64,000 nucleotides of DNA. Origin: Vibrio splendidus (lineage in GTDB: Bacteria > Pseudomonadota > Gammaproteobacteria > Enterobacterales > Vibrionaceae). Under the pieces are notes generated by a model. It made no database searches. It saw only the letters and a program-made list of their open reading frames with translations, and was not told where the DNA came from. This document shows, piece after piece, positions 8,957-18,314 of the stretch (position 1 is its first letter; each line of letters opens with the position of its first letter). The stretch covers positions 1,550,001 through 1,614,000 of the forward strand of contig NZ_AP025508.1 of NCBI RefSeq assembly GCF_024347615.1, written 5' to 3'. The translations under genes were made by a program, and so were the position numbers.

Positions 8957-9611
8957 TTTGCTTCTCGTTAACTAGCCAGTACTGCAGCTTGGATTCAATC
9001 CGAGATAATGGCATTAATTCATTGGCTTTGGCTTTATACCAGAGGACAAATTTCTTCCATACTAAACTATGGTCACCGGTCAAACCGGAGAATTTAAACG
9101 CACGTTCTGCCCATGATGGTATCTCTTCTTCGTTGAGATCATGAGTAGAGACGGTGTTGCTGTTCATTGAGCCTCGACCTTGTGGGCGAGGGGCCTGCTG
9201 CATGTGTTGCATTGGTGCCGGAGCAGGCTGAAACTTGGGTGCAGGTGCAGGTGCAGGTGCAGGTGCAGGTGCAGGTGCAGGTGCAGTAGAGTAGACCGGA
9301 ATACTATTGGTCGGTTGAACCTCAACGTGCGCCGTAGCTTGCTCTTGCTCAATGAGCATTTTGAAAACGTGAATCTCTTTCTTATCTCGATAGTCTACTT
9401 TCACCTTATCGAGGAAACCTTGGTCGACTAAACACTTAAGGCAGTCGGCTAAACCAAACGTAGAGAGAGCACAAAGCTGACCTGCCGTTTGCAGGCACAC
9501 ATTGGTGTAACCGAATTCATCAGCACCATCTGCAAGCATCAATAAAACCAGCTTTTCTGCTGGGCTAGAAGTATTCACTTGCCAAGCTAAATAAGAATAT
9601 TTGGCGCTCAA
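8814..9611 (-). CDS. DnaT-like replication protein with winged-helix N-terminus
   Basis: 265 residues. The N-terminal ~85 residues look like the winged-helix domain of primosomal or phage O-type proteins (SPAEKLVLLMLADGADEFGY). A linker of (Pro-Ala) repeats coded by eight exact GGTGCA hexamers follows at about residues 109-124. The C-terminal part near residues 165-215 (WAERAFKF ... KFVLWYKAKA ... KLQYWLVNEK) matches the spacing of the DnaT ssDNA-binding domain. The gene is translationally coupled to the following gene through a long overlap. A primosome/helicase-loading role is inference from these domains. Confidence 0.65.
   Translation of the reverse strand: MSAKYSYLAWQVNTSSPAEKLVLLMLADGADEFGYTNVCLQTAGQLCALSTFGLADCLKCLVDQGFLDKVKVDYRDKKEIHVFKMLIEQEQATAHVEVQPTNSIPVYSTAPAPAPAPAPAPAPAPKFQPAPAPMQHMQQAPRPQGRGSMNSNTVSTHDLNEEEIPSWAERAFKFSGLTGDHSLVWKKFVLWYKAKANELMPLSRIESKLQYWLVNEKQNERQQQQKTSQYSGNAGQAQGNGYRQKLSPSERFRQQLIQKGKKPTF
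9238..9285. repeat. (GGTGCA)8 hexanucleotide repeat inside the DnaT-like gene
   Basis: Eight perfect tandem copies of GGTGCA on the plus strand, read as Pro-Ala dipeptides on the coding strand. Slippage would change linker length without shifting frame. Confidence 0.95.
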
Positions 9612-10165
9612 TATCGTGTTCTCAAAAAAGGTAAGTCGTTGTCACTATTGTAAGTCACCCCTTACCGAATTTATAGCAACTTAACAGAAAACGACATTAG
9701 TAAGCCAAATATTGACCATAAGGAGAGGTCTGCCCCAAAAAGTAAGCCTACACTCATTCATTCTAGGTCAGAAGGTGGCTAAAGATGGGGTTTACGGCCA
9801 TCTTTTTCGGGGCCGATTCTGCACCAAGGCTTAAAATAACGTGGTCTATTAACGTTAAGCATGAGCTTCTAATCTTTCGTGTTGTCTTCATGAAAGCACC
9901 TATCTTCTCTCTCTAGTGACTGTTGATGATTTCTCTATCTACTTATTGACCTATTTATCCATACATTCATAACTTGTATTTAATTTATAAAACACCTTGA
10001 TATGATCAATATTTGCGCTATTATGACGATAAGTCAGAAATGACGAAGCGTCACAAAATGGTTAACCACATGAATTTACTATTCGTGTTAATATATTGGA
10101 CAGGAGCGTTTTAAATGCTGATTAAGCTTAGGTAATAGCTAAGCTCAAATACGGACTGAAAAATT
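9612..10165. other. Long upstream region between the DnaT-like gene and the TetR gene
   Basis: About 550 bases without a credible gene. It contains an imperfect inverted repeat (GCCCCAAAAAG near 9732 against CTTTTTCGGGGC near 9803), possibly an old repeat remnant, and a palindromic TetR-type operator at 10041-10053 close to the TetR gene. The promoters of both divergent genes must lie here. Confidence 0.5.
10041..10053. promoter_or_regulatory. Palindromic operator upstream of the TetR gene
   Basis: TGACGAAGCGTCA, one mismatch from the perfect palindrome TGACGATTCGTCA found twice before the RND gene. Its place about 110 bases before the TetR start fits autoregulation. Confidence 0.7.
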
Positions 10166-10951
10166 ATGTTTGGCTTTGGTTGTAAAGGCGATAAACAAAG
10201 TATCTTTGGTTGCAAGGCGGTGCTGTCTAAGAAGCAGCAATCCATCGCAGACCGAGAAGTAGAATTGATGTTGTTAGCAAAAGATCTGGTTCGAGAACAA
10301 GGGTTCGGAAACCTGACGATGGATAGGCTAACGGCGGCAAGCTCTTATTCTAAAGGTACGATATACAATCACTTTTGCAGTAAAGAAGACGTGGTTTTAG
10401 CGTTATGTATTCATTCTTTAAAGGCCGAGGCACTGTTGTTTGCTCGTTCTGGAGAGTTTGAAGGCAACTCTCGCGAAAAGATTGTCGCATTGCACGTTGC
10501 GTACCGAGTTTATGCTCGTATGGAGCCGGTATTATCAACTTGCGCGATTATGGCGAAAAGCCCATGGGTACTAGAGAAAGCCTCCAGTGCACGCGTGGCC
10601 GAGATGAATCAATTAGAAGAGATCGTTATCGAACAAGCGGATCTGCTCGTCAATCAAGCAGTAGAAGCCGGTGACCTAAAGTTCTCTTCTGGCGTGGGTT
10701 CTGATGCCATCGTATTCGCCAACTGGTCAATCGCATTTGGTTCAAATGCTTTGTCTCAGAATGCTTCAAACAGTCATTGTATCAAGCGGTTACAAGACCC
10801 GTATTCAGTATTACATAACGCGAACATGATTTTAGACGGCCTCAACTGGCAGCCCCTTTCGAGTGATTGGGATTACCGTAAAACCTGGCGCCGTGTAGAA
10901 CAAGAACTGTTCAGTGAAGAAGTCGCTTACTTAGAGTCAGTAGGTCGATAA
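10166..10951 (+). CDS. TetR/AcrR-family transcriptional regulator
   Basis: 261 residues. The helix-turn-helix region is visible at about residues 35-80 (GFGNLTMDRLTAASSYSKGTIYNHFCSKEDVV), the TetR_N signature. An unusual Cys/Gly/Phe N-terminal tail of about 30 residues precedes it. The C-terminal ligand domain is not assignable. Three near-identical palindromes (TGACGA-N-TCGTCA type) occur only around this gene and before the RND pump, so it probably represses itself and the export operon until a lipid-like or toxic ligand binds. A terminator separates it from the pump gene. Confidence 0.88.
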   Translation: MFGFGCKGDKQSIFGCKAVLSKKQQSIADREVELMLLAKDLVREQGFGNLTMDRLTAASSYSKGTIYNHFCSKEDVVLALCIHSLKAEALLFARSGEFEGNSREKIVALHVAYRVYARMEPVLSTCAIMAKSPWVLEKASSARVAEMNQLEEIVIEQADLLVNQAVEAGDLKFSSGVGSDAIVFANWSIAFGSNALSQNASNSHCIKRLQDPYSVLHNANMILDGLNWQPLSSDWDYRKTWRRVEQELFSEEVAYLESVGR

Positions 10952-10960
10952 GCTTCAACT

Positions 10961-10983
10961 AAGCCCACCTATGTGGGTTTATT
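10961..10983 (+). terminator. Short terminator after the TetR gene
   Basis: Stem CCCAC / GTGGG with loop CTAT followed by TTTATT, about 10 bases after the stop codon. Confidence 0.6.
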
Positions 10984-10995
10984 AATAACCATTAG

Positions 10996-11008
10996 TGACG
11001 ATTCGTCA
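10996..11008. promoter_or_regulatory. Perfect palindromic operator 1 before the RND gene
   Basis: TGACGATTCGTCA, a perfect dyad. It lies about 100 bases before the operator at 11107, so the two sites flank the probable RND promoter. Confidence 0.75.
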
Positions 11009-11106
11009 TAAACTTAACTTTAGCCTAGTGTGGTTTTGGTTTTCTTGAGTATATGACTAAGAATTGTGTTTTTGTCAGCTTCGGCTGGCTTTTTAAGACA
11101 CAACTA

Positions 11107-11119
11107 TGACGAATCGTCA
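11107..11119. promoter_or_regulatory. Perfect palindromic operator 2 before the RND start codon
   Basis: TGACGAATCGTCA, a perfect dyad 15 bases before the chosen RND start. Because it lies inside the longest possible reading frame, the earlier start at 11066 is unlikely. Confidence 0.75.
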
Positions 11120-11134
11120 CAAATGGAGACTGTG

Positions 11135-13618
11135 ATGGAACATGACAGCCAGAAGCCCGCTTTCGATCACCAAAATCGAGATAACCGTAATGTCGATAGC
11201 GTAAACGGGGATCTAAATAACAGTTGGCACTCAATACCGACCAAGCGTTCGTTTATCGTTCTGCTGGTGGTTTTTTCAATCATCATGCTCTCTGCATTAG
11301 GGGCGAAGAACCTCTATTTTAGAGGGGACTACAATATCTTCTTCGAAGGCACCAACAAACAGTTGATGGCGTTCGATGAAATCCAAACTACCTTTGCGAA
11401 AACCGACAACCTCGCGATTGTCGTCGCACCTGAAAATGGCAATGTCTTCACCCCGGAAACCCTCACTCTAATTCAAAACCTCACGGTCGATGCGTGGCAG
11501 ATCCCGTACTCAAGCCGTGTCGATTCGCTTGCCAATTATCAGCATACCGAAGCCGTTGAAGATGACCTCTTAGTGGAAGACTTGCTGTACGAAGAATACG
11601 AGCACACGCCAGAGCGGATCGACAAAGTAAAACAGATCGCACTCAACGAACCACTGCTTAAGAATGCTTTAGTGTCAGCCTCTGGCGATGTGACCATTGT
11701 TAACGTGACGGTGCAATTGCCCGAAGTGGACAAAACGGCGGAAGTACAAGAAGTCATTGCGGCTATTAACGCCATGATTGACCGCTATGAAGCACAATAT
11801 CCCAATGTTGAATTCCATAAAGCGGGCATCATTGCCATGAACAACGCATTTATGACTTCGGCTCAAGAAGACAGCTCAACACTGGTGCCGTTAATGCTGT
11901 TGGTGGTATTGGTGTTCCTGACCTTTATGTTGCGCTCGTTCTTTAGTGTGGTGGCTACCTTAGTTGTGATTATCTCTTCGATTGTCGCGACCATGGGTTT
12001 GTCTGGCTGGGCAGGGATGTTCCTCAGCACCGCAACGGTCAACGTTCCTACATTGGTGTTAACCCTTGCCGTTGCCGATTGTGTTCACGTGATTGTGACC
12101 ATGAGACAAGCGATGCAACGCGGGATGGCGAAAGCACAAGCTATTCAATACAGCATCAAGCTCAATGCTATGCCGATTCTGATCACCTCAGTGACCACCG
12201 CGATTGGCTTCTTGATGATGAACATGTCGGATTCTCCCGTATTGCGAGACTTCGGTAACTTGTCGGCATTGGGCGTGATCATCGCGTGTTTCCTATCTGT
12301 GACTATGCTGCCTGCGCTATTAAAACTCTTGCCAGTGAAAACTCTGCCAACAAATGAAGCCGCGGTAAGCAAAGTCACTTTTATGGATAAGCTCGGTGAT
12401 TTTGTCGTAACCAACCGTAAAGCACTGCTGCCGATTTCTACTTTAGTGATTGTTGGCGCAGCCGCGTTAATTCCATTGAATAAAGTGAATGACGAATCGG
12501 TGAAGTATTTCGATACCTCAAGTGAATTCAGACAAGCAGCGGACTTCATGGAACAGACAGTAAGCGGCATGACCACCATCAGTATCGCAGTCAAAACCAA
12601 TGAATCTCAAGCGATTGCTGATCCTGTGTTCTTGCAAGCGATTGGTGACTTTACCGAGTGGCTACGCGTTCAACCAGAAACCGACCATGTGGCCACGCTT
12701 TCCGATGTTTACATGCGTTTGAACAAGAACATGCACGGCGATGACGACAGCTATTATCAATTGCCGCTTAACCGAGAACTTGCCGCGCAATACCTACTGC
12801 TTTACGAGATGTCTCTGCCGTACGGCTTGGACTTGAACAACCAAATCAACGTCGATAAATCATCGATAAAAATGGTTCTGACGGTGGACAACCTAGGCAG
12901 CGTGGAATTGGTGGAACTCGAAGAACGCATCTACTCATGGTTTGCAGCCTACGCGCCTCAGTATGAAGTGGTGGCATCGAGTCCGTCACTGATGTTTGCT
13001 CACATAGGCGAAACCAACATGGCGAGCATGCTATCAACTCTGCCTATCACCTTAGTGCTTATCTCTGGCTTGATGATCTTTGCATTGCGCTCGGTTCGCT
13101 TAGGTGTGATCAGCTTAGTACCAAACATTGCCCCTGCGATTATTGGTTTCGGTTTGTGGGCGCTTATCTCCGGTGAAATCAACTTGGGTTTGTCCGTCGT
13201 AGTCACGCTCACACTGGGTATCGTGGTCGATGATGCAGTGCACTTCTTAAGTAAATACCAACGCGCGAGAATGGAAGGAAAATCAGCGGAAGAAGCGGTG
13301 CGTTACGCGTTCCACACCGTTGGTCGCGCACTGTGGATCACCACTGTCGTGTTAGTGGCGGGCTTCTCTGTACTGGCGATGTCGAGCTTCAGACTCAATT
13401 CCGACATGGGCTTACTCAGTGCGATTGTGATTTTCATAGCGTTGGTGGTCGACTTCATCTTGCTACCGAGCTTGCTGATGATCTTCGACAAACAGACCCA
13501 CTATGCAGATAAACCTCAGCACGAATCAAAGCTATCTAAAGCCGAGTTATCTAAAACAGAGCTATCTAAAACAGCGCAAGCTAACCCAGCCGGCGAACTG
13601 TCTGCTTCAACCAAATAA
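11135..13618 (+). CDS. RND/MMPL-family exporter
   Basis: 827 residues from the ATG at 11135, chosen because GGAG lies six bases before it and an operator occupies the longer N-terminus. One membrane helix near residues 38-58, a periplasmic domain of about 200 residues, then a block of five or six helices; the pattern is repeated in the second half, the duplicated MMPL/RND layout with about 12 helices. Sequences such as ADCVHVIVTMRQAM and VDDAVHFLSKYQRA in the two halves are the matching TM4-type motifs. The C-terminus has a degenerate KTELSKTAQ-type repeat. It is followed by a LolA-like periplasmic protein and a beta-barrel, so it probably exports a hydrophobic compound or lipid to the outer membrane under TetR control. 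Confidence 0.88.
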   Translation: MEHDSQKPAFDHQNRDNRNVDSVNGDLNNSWHSIPTKRSFIVLLVVFSIIMLSALGAKNLYFRGDYNIFFEGTNKQLMAFDEIQTTFAKTDNLAIVVAPENGNVFTPETLTLIQNLTVDAWQIPYSSRVDSLANYQHTEAVEDDLLVEDLLYEEYEHTPERIDKVKQIALNEPLLKNALVSASGDVTIVNVTVQLPEVDKTAEVQEVIAAINAMIDRYEAQYPNVEFHKAGIIAMNNAFMTSAQEDSSTLVPLMLLVVLVFLTFMLRSFFSVVATLVVIISSIVATMGLSGWAGMFLSTATVNVPTLVLTLAVADCVHVIVTMRQAMQRGMAKAQAIQYSIKLNAMPILITSVTTAIGFLMMNMSDSPVLRDFGNLSALGVIIACFLSVTMLPALLKLLPVKTLPTNEAAVSKVTFMDKLGDFVVTNRKALLPISTLVIVGAAALIPLNKVNDESVKYFDTSSEFRQAADFMEQTVSGMTTISIAVKTNESQAIADPVFLQAIGDFTEWLRVQPETDHVATLSDVYMRLNKNMHGDDDSYYQLPLNRELAAQYLLLYEMSLPYGLDLNNQINVDKSSIKMVLTVDNLGSVELVELEERIYSWFAAYAPQYEVVASSPSLMFAHIGETNMASMLSTLPITLVLISGLMIFALRSVRLGVISLVPNIAPAIIGFGLWALISGEINLGLSVVVTLTLGIVVDDAVHFLSKYQRARMEGKSAEEAVRYAFHTVGRALWITTVVLVAGFSVLAMSSFRLNSDMGLLSAIVIFIALVVDFILLPSLLMIFDKQTHYADKPQHESKLSKAELSKTELSKTAQANPAGELSASTK

Positions 13619-13624
13619 GGAATC

Positions 13625-13648
13625 GTCAGCCTGCTGCGGTGGGCTGAC
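13625..13648. other. Hairpin between the RND and LolA-like genes
   Basis: Arms GTCAGCC and GGCTGAC with a ten-base loop and no T-run, just before the ribosome-binding site AAGGAG of the next gene. It may tune relative expression or mRNA decay inside the operon. Confidence 0.5.
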
Positions 13649-13662
13649 TCAAGGAGAAATTT

Positions 13663-14469
13663 ATGAAAAGCGTTAAACAAACATTCGTTACCACATTACT
13701 GACCGCCAGCTCATTAACGATGGGCGCGCTATTAGCCTTCCCAGTGTTAGCCGACCCTGCGAAAGGCCTAGAGATTGCCGAGCAACGCAAAGCCGTTGAT
13801 CTGGGGTGGGGCGATTCTGTTGCGACCATGGAAATGCTACTTCGCAACAAACAAGGTGAAAGTAGCTCGCGCCTAATGCGATTGAAGTCGTTAGAAGTGG
13901 ATGACGATGGCGATAAAGGGCTGACCATTTTTGATGAGCCTCGCGACGTAAAAGGCACGGCTTTTTTGAACCATTCACACATCTCTAAATCGGATGACCA
14001 ATGGTTGTATCTGCCTGCATTGAAGCGTGTAAAACGCATCTCTTCGCGCAACAAATCGGGCCCGTTTATGGGCAGTGAATTTGCTTACGAAGACTTGAGC
14101 TCGTTCGAGTTAGGAAAGTACACCTTCAACTACATTGAAGACGCCAAAATTGAAGGCGTCGATACCTTTGTTTTGGAGCAAGTTCCGACCGACAAAAACT
14201 CAGGCTACACCATGCAGAAGGTATGGCTAGACCAACAACATTACCGCCCCGTTCAGGTTGAGTTTTACGACCGTAAAGGCGCATTGCTGAAAACCCTCTC
14301 GTTCCAAGATTACAAACAATACCTAAACCAATACTGGCGCGCACACACTATGTCTATGCAAAACCACCAAACAGGTAAGAGCACGGTACTAACCACGACA
14401 GACTTAGCGTTCCAGACCGGTCTTAAGGACAAAGATTTCCAGAAAAACACACTCAAACGTGCAAAGTAA
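13663..14469 (+). CDS. Outer-membrane lipoprotein-sorting (LolA-like) periplasmic protein
   Basis: 268 residues. A long signal peptide ends around VLA-DP near residue 30. The mature sequence (MEMLLRNKQGE, DEPRDVKGTAFL, DQWLYLPALKRVKRI, GPFMGSEFAYEDL) fits the outer-membrane lipoprotein-sorting domain family, whose members adopt a LolA/LolB-like fold that shields hydrophobic cargo. AAGGAG lies seven bases before the start. Placed between an RND pump and a beta-barrel, it is the likely periplasmic carrier of this export module. Confidence 0.85.
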   Translation: MKSVKQTFVTTLLTASSLTMGALLAFPVLADPAKGLEIAEQRKAVDLGWGDSVATMEMLLRNKQGESSSRLMRLKSLEVDDDGDKGLTIFDEPRDVKGTAFLNHSHISKSDDQWLYLPALKRVKRISSRNKSGPFMGSEFAYEDLSSFELGKYTFNYIEDAKIEGVDTFVLEQVPTDKNSGYTMQKVWLDQQHYRPVQVEFYDRKGALLKTLSFQDYKQYLNQYWRAHTMSMQNHQTGKSTVLTTTDLAFQTGLKDKDFQKNTLKRAK

Positions 14470-14478
14470 GGCAAGAAT

Positions 14479-15711
14479 ATGAAAAGGATTGTGTTAACAG
14501 GAACGCAGTTATCTTTAACCTTGGCAGCGACAGTCGGGCTCATGCAAGTGTCGTTGCCATGTGTTGCGGCAGGCTTTAGCTCTGAGTTCGTAGAACAGGT
14601 CACCCCGGAGCTAGCAGGGCAGGTTAACCTTGAACACAGGCAGTTCTTTAGCGACGGCTTGCAAGGGCAAGATAAAGGGCAAAGCTCGCTGGTGTTACAA
14701 CCAGAGTTTTATTGGGAACAACAAGAGGGCAATGGCAGCTTTACCTTCACGCCGTTTTACCGCCTAGACAGCGAAGACGATGAACGAACCCATGGCGACG
14801 TTCGTGAAGCTCTGTATCTCACGTATTGGGATGACTACGAACTGCGAGCGGGTGTCGGCAAGGTGTTCTGGGGTGTGACCGAATCGGCGCATTTGGTCGA
14901 TGTGGTAAACCAAACCGATGCCATTGAATCGGTCGATGGTGAATCGAAGTTAGGTCAGCCAATGGTGCACTTTACCTCAATCAAAGACTGGGGAACCATC
15001 GATGCCATGTTACTGCCGTATTTTCGTGAGCGTACCTTCGCTGGGGAAGACGGTCGGTTAAGGCCAACCGTGCCTGTATCGGATGATGCGCTTTACGAAT
15101 CGTCGAGAGAAGAAAAGCACGTCGATGTGGCATTGCGTTATAGCCAAATGTACGGCGATTGGGATGTCGGTTTAAGTTACTTAGGCGGTACAAATCGCGA
15201 CCCTTATTACCGTGTAGAAGGCAATCAACTCAAGCCGTATTACGCGCAAATGCAGCATTTCGGACTCGATGTACAAGGTATTATGGGTGATTGGTTATGG
15301 AAGCTTGAAAGCATTTATCGTGACAGCTACGACAACCACACAGGTGTCGCAACAGGCTTTGAATACACATGGGTTGGCGCGCTTGAATCGTATTGGGACA
15401 TCGGTTTCATTGCGGAATACTTGTATGACAGCCGAGGCAACAACGCCCAAACCATCGGCCAAAACGATGTGTTCCTTGGTGCACGTTTCGCCTTGAATGA
15501 TGAAGACGGCACCGAAGTACTTACAGGCATCACTCAAGACTTAGATAACAGCGATGTCTACAGTGCTAAGTTGGAAGCATCAAGCCGTATCAACAACAAC
15601 CTAAAGTGGAGGTTGAACGCTTGGCTGTTTGAGAACGAAACCCCAGAGGACTTGTTGTTCTTTGCACGTAAGGATGACTTTGTTGAGATGGCGTTGGAAT
15701 ACTATTTCTAG
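14479..15711 (+). CDS. Outer-membrane beta-barrel partner of the RND export module
   Basis: 410 residues with a signal peptide ending near CVAA-GF (residues 1-32), many amphipathic beta-strands and a terminal EYYF, all typical of an outer-membrane barrel. It starts nine bases after the LolA-like gene. I cannot assign a named family with certainty; it looks like barrels that accompany MMPL pumps in marine gammaproteobacteria. It presumably forms the exit pore or acceptor for the compound exported by the upstream genes. Confidence 0.7.
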   Translation: MKRIVLTGTQLSLTLAATVGLMQVSLPCVAAGFSSEFVEQVTPELAGQVNLEHRQFFSDGLQGQDKGQSSLVLQPEFYWEQQEGNGSFTFTPFYRLDSEDDERTHGDVREALYLTYWDDYELRAGVGKVFWGVTESAHLVDVVNQTDAIESVDGESKLGQPMVHFTSIKDWGTIDAMLLPYFRERTFAGEDGRLRPTVPVSDDALYESSREEKHVDVALRYSQMYGDWDVGLSYLGGTNRDPYYRVEGNQLKPYYAQMQHFGLDVQGIMGDWLWKLESIYRDSYDNHTGVATGFEYTWVGALESYWDIGFIAEYLYDSRGNNAQTIGQNDVFLGARFALNDEDGTEVLTGITQDLDNSDVYSAKLEASSRINNNLKWRLNAWLFENETPEDLLFFARKDDFVEMALEYYF

Positions 15712-15721
15712 TGCTAGCTTC

Positions 15722-15756
15722 ATGAGGCGTTCTTCTTAAGGGGGAACGTCTCAAAT
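15722..15756 (+). terminator. Probable terminator of the RND operon
   Basis: Hairpin TGAGGCGTTC / GAACGTCTCA (one G-U pair) starting about 10 bases after the stop, followed by AAATTT. Confidence 0.5.
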
Positions 15757-15915
15757 TTAAGATGAGCCATATTTAGAATGTTCAAAGTCGTCTTTTTATA
15801 AAGTGGATCAAACAATCGAATAAACCTACAGGTAAAATGGTTATATTTTTTCCAGTATCTATAACCTCCGAATATGCATGTGAAGCGTGCTGGTGGTATC
15901 GGCCCTAAGGGATTT

Positions 15916-17025
15916 ATGAATTCATTTAATTGGGATAATAACTTTGAAACAGGCATTGGCGTCGTAGACGAACAACATCAATACCTTGTTGGTTTTATCA
16001 ACCACTACGGAAACCTGCTGTCAGAGAATACTATCTCTATAGACGACATGAGCGTCGCTTTACGCGATCTCACACGCTATGCCGAATTTCACTTTAAAGA
16101 AGAAGAATCTTTGATGAGAGATTGCGGAGTGTATGAATTACACATTGAAGAGCACATCAAAGTGCATCGTGTATTTATGCGAGATATCTACAGTATGCAA
16201 GCTTTCATCTTGGAAGAAGATCAGTCGTCAGCACGGCAGTTACTGGATTTCTTGATCCATTGGCTTGCTTATCACATCCTCGGCATCGACCAAAACATGG
16301 CGCGACAAATGGCCGCCATAGAAGAGGGCGCAACACCTCTACAAGCCTTTGAGGCAGAAGAAAAGCAGCGAGACTCGTCAACCCTCCCTTTATTAGCCGC
16401 TCTGAAAGGCTTATTTGAGCAGGTCTCTGAACGCAACAAGCAGTTGTTACGCTTCAACCAGTTACTCGAAGACAAAGTTGAGGAACGTACGGCAGAGTTA
16501 AAACAAGCGAACAAGAAACTCGAAGAACTGTCGTTAACAGACTCACTCACTAAATTACCCAACCGTCGTAGTGCCTTTAAACAGTTAGCATTACATTGGC
16601 AAGATTCCAAAGAACTGGGCATGCCTTTAGTGTGCATCATGATTGATGCCGACCACTTCAAGCGCATTAATGATACCAGTGGCCATGATGCAGGCGACTT
16701 GGTGCTACAAACCCTCTCGCGTGAACTGAAAAATGCGTTTCGCAATGACGATATTGTGTGTCGATTAGGGGGCGATGAGTTCCTCGTTATTTGTCCAGAC
16801 ACCGATCTTAAAGGCGGTATGCACATCGCGGAAACGACTCGACAGAAAGTGTCTGAATTAGAGGTTGAAACCAGTCATCAAGTTTGGATTGGCAGTATTA
16901 GTGTCGGTGTAGCTGAAATAACCCAAGAATTCGAGTCCATGAATGAGTTGGTTAAAGCCGCTGATGAGTCCGTTTATTTAGCGAAAAACGCAGGCAAAAA
17001 CAGCGTTTGTTCGATTCAGATTTAG
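15916..17025 (+). CDS. Hemerythrin-domain diguanylate cyclase (GGDEF)
   Basis: 369 residues from the ATG at 15916, preferred over 15874 because TAAGGG lies just before it. Residues 5-135 form a bacteriohemerythrin domain: NWDNNFETGIGVVDEQH at the start with H21, then EFHFKEEE, HIEEHIKVH and HWLAYHILGID supply di-iron ligands. A coiled-coil of about 40 residues links it to a GGDEF domain with the intact active-site motif GGDEF at 285-289 and an RxxD inhibitory site (RNDD, 276-279) exactly five residues earlier. It should make cyclic di-GMP in response to oxygen or iron redox state and be product-inhibited. It is a single-gene unit. Confidence 0.92.
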   Translation: MNSFNWDNNFETGIGVVDEQHQYLVGFINHYGNLLSENTISIDDMSVALRDLTRYAEFHFKEEESLMRDCGVYELHIEEHIKVHRVFMRDIYSMQAFILEEDQSSARQLLDFLIHWLAYHILGIDQNMARQMAAIEEGATPLQAFEAEEKQRDSSTLPLLAALKGLFEQVSERNKQLLRFNQLLEDKVEERTAELKQANKKLEELSLTDSLTKLPNRRSAFKQLALHWQDSKELGMPLVCIMIDADHFKRINDTSGHDAGDLVLQTLSRELKNAFRNDDIVCRLGGDEFLVICPDTDLKGGMHIAETTRQKVSELEVETSHQVWIGSISVGVAEITQEFESMNELVKAADESVYLAKNAGKNSVCSIQI

Positions 17026-18296
<1,271 letters not shown>

Positions 18297-18314
18297 TCCG
18301 GGGCAGTCAAAACT

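Noticed and set aside
9180..9431. Plus-strand frame with a Cys-Arg repeat
   Set aside because: It is the opposite strand of the GGTGCA repeat in the DnaT-like gene.
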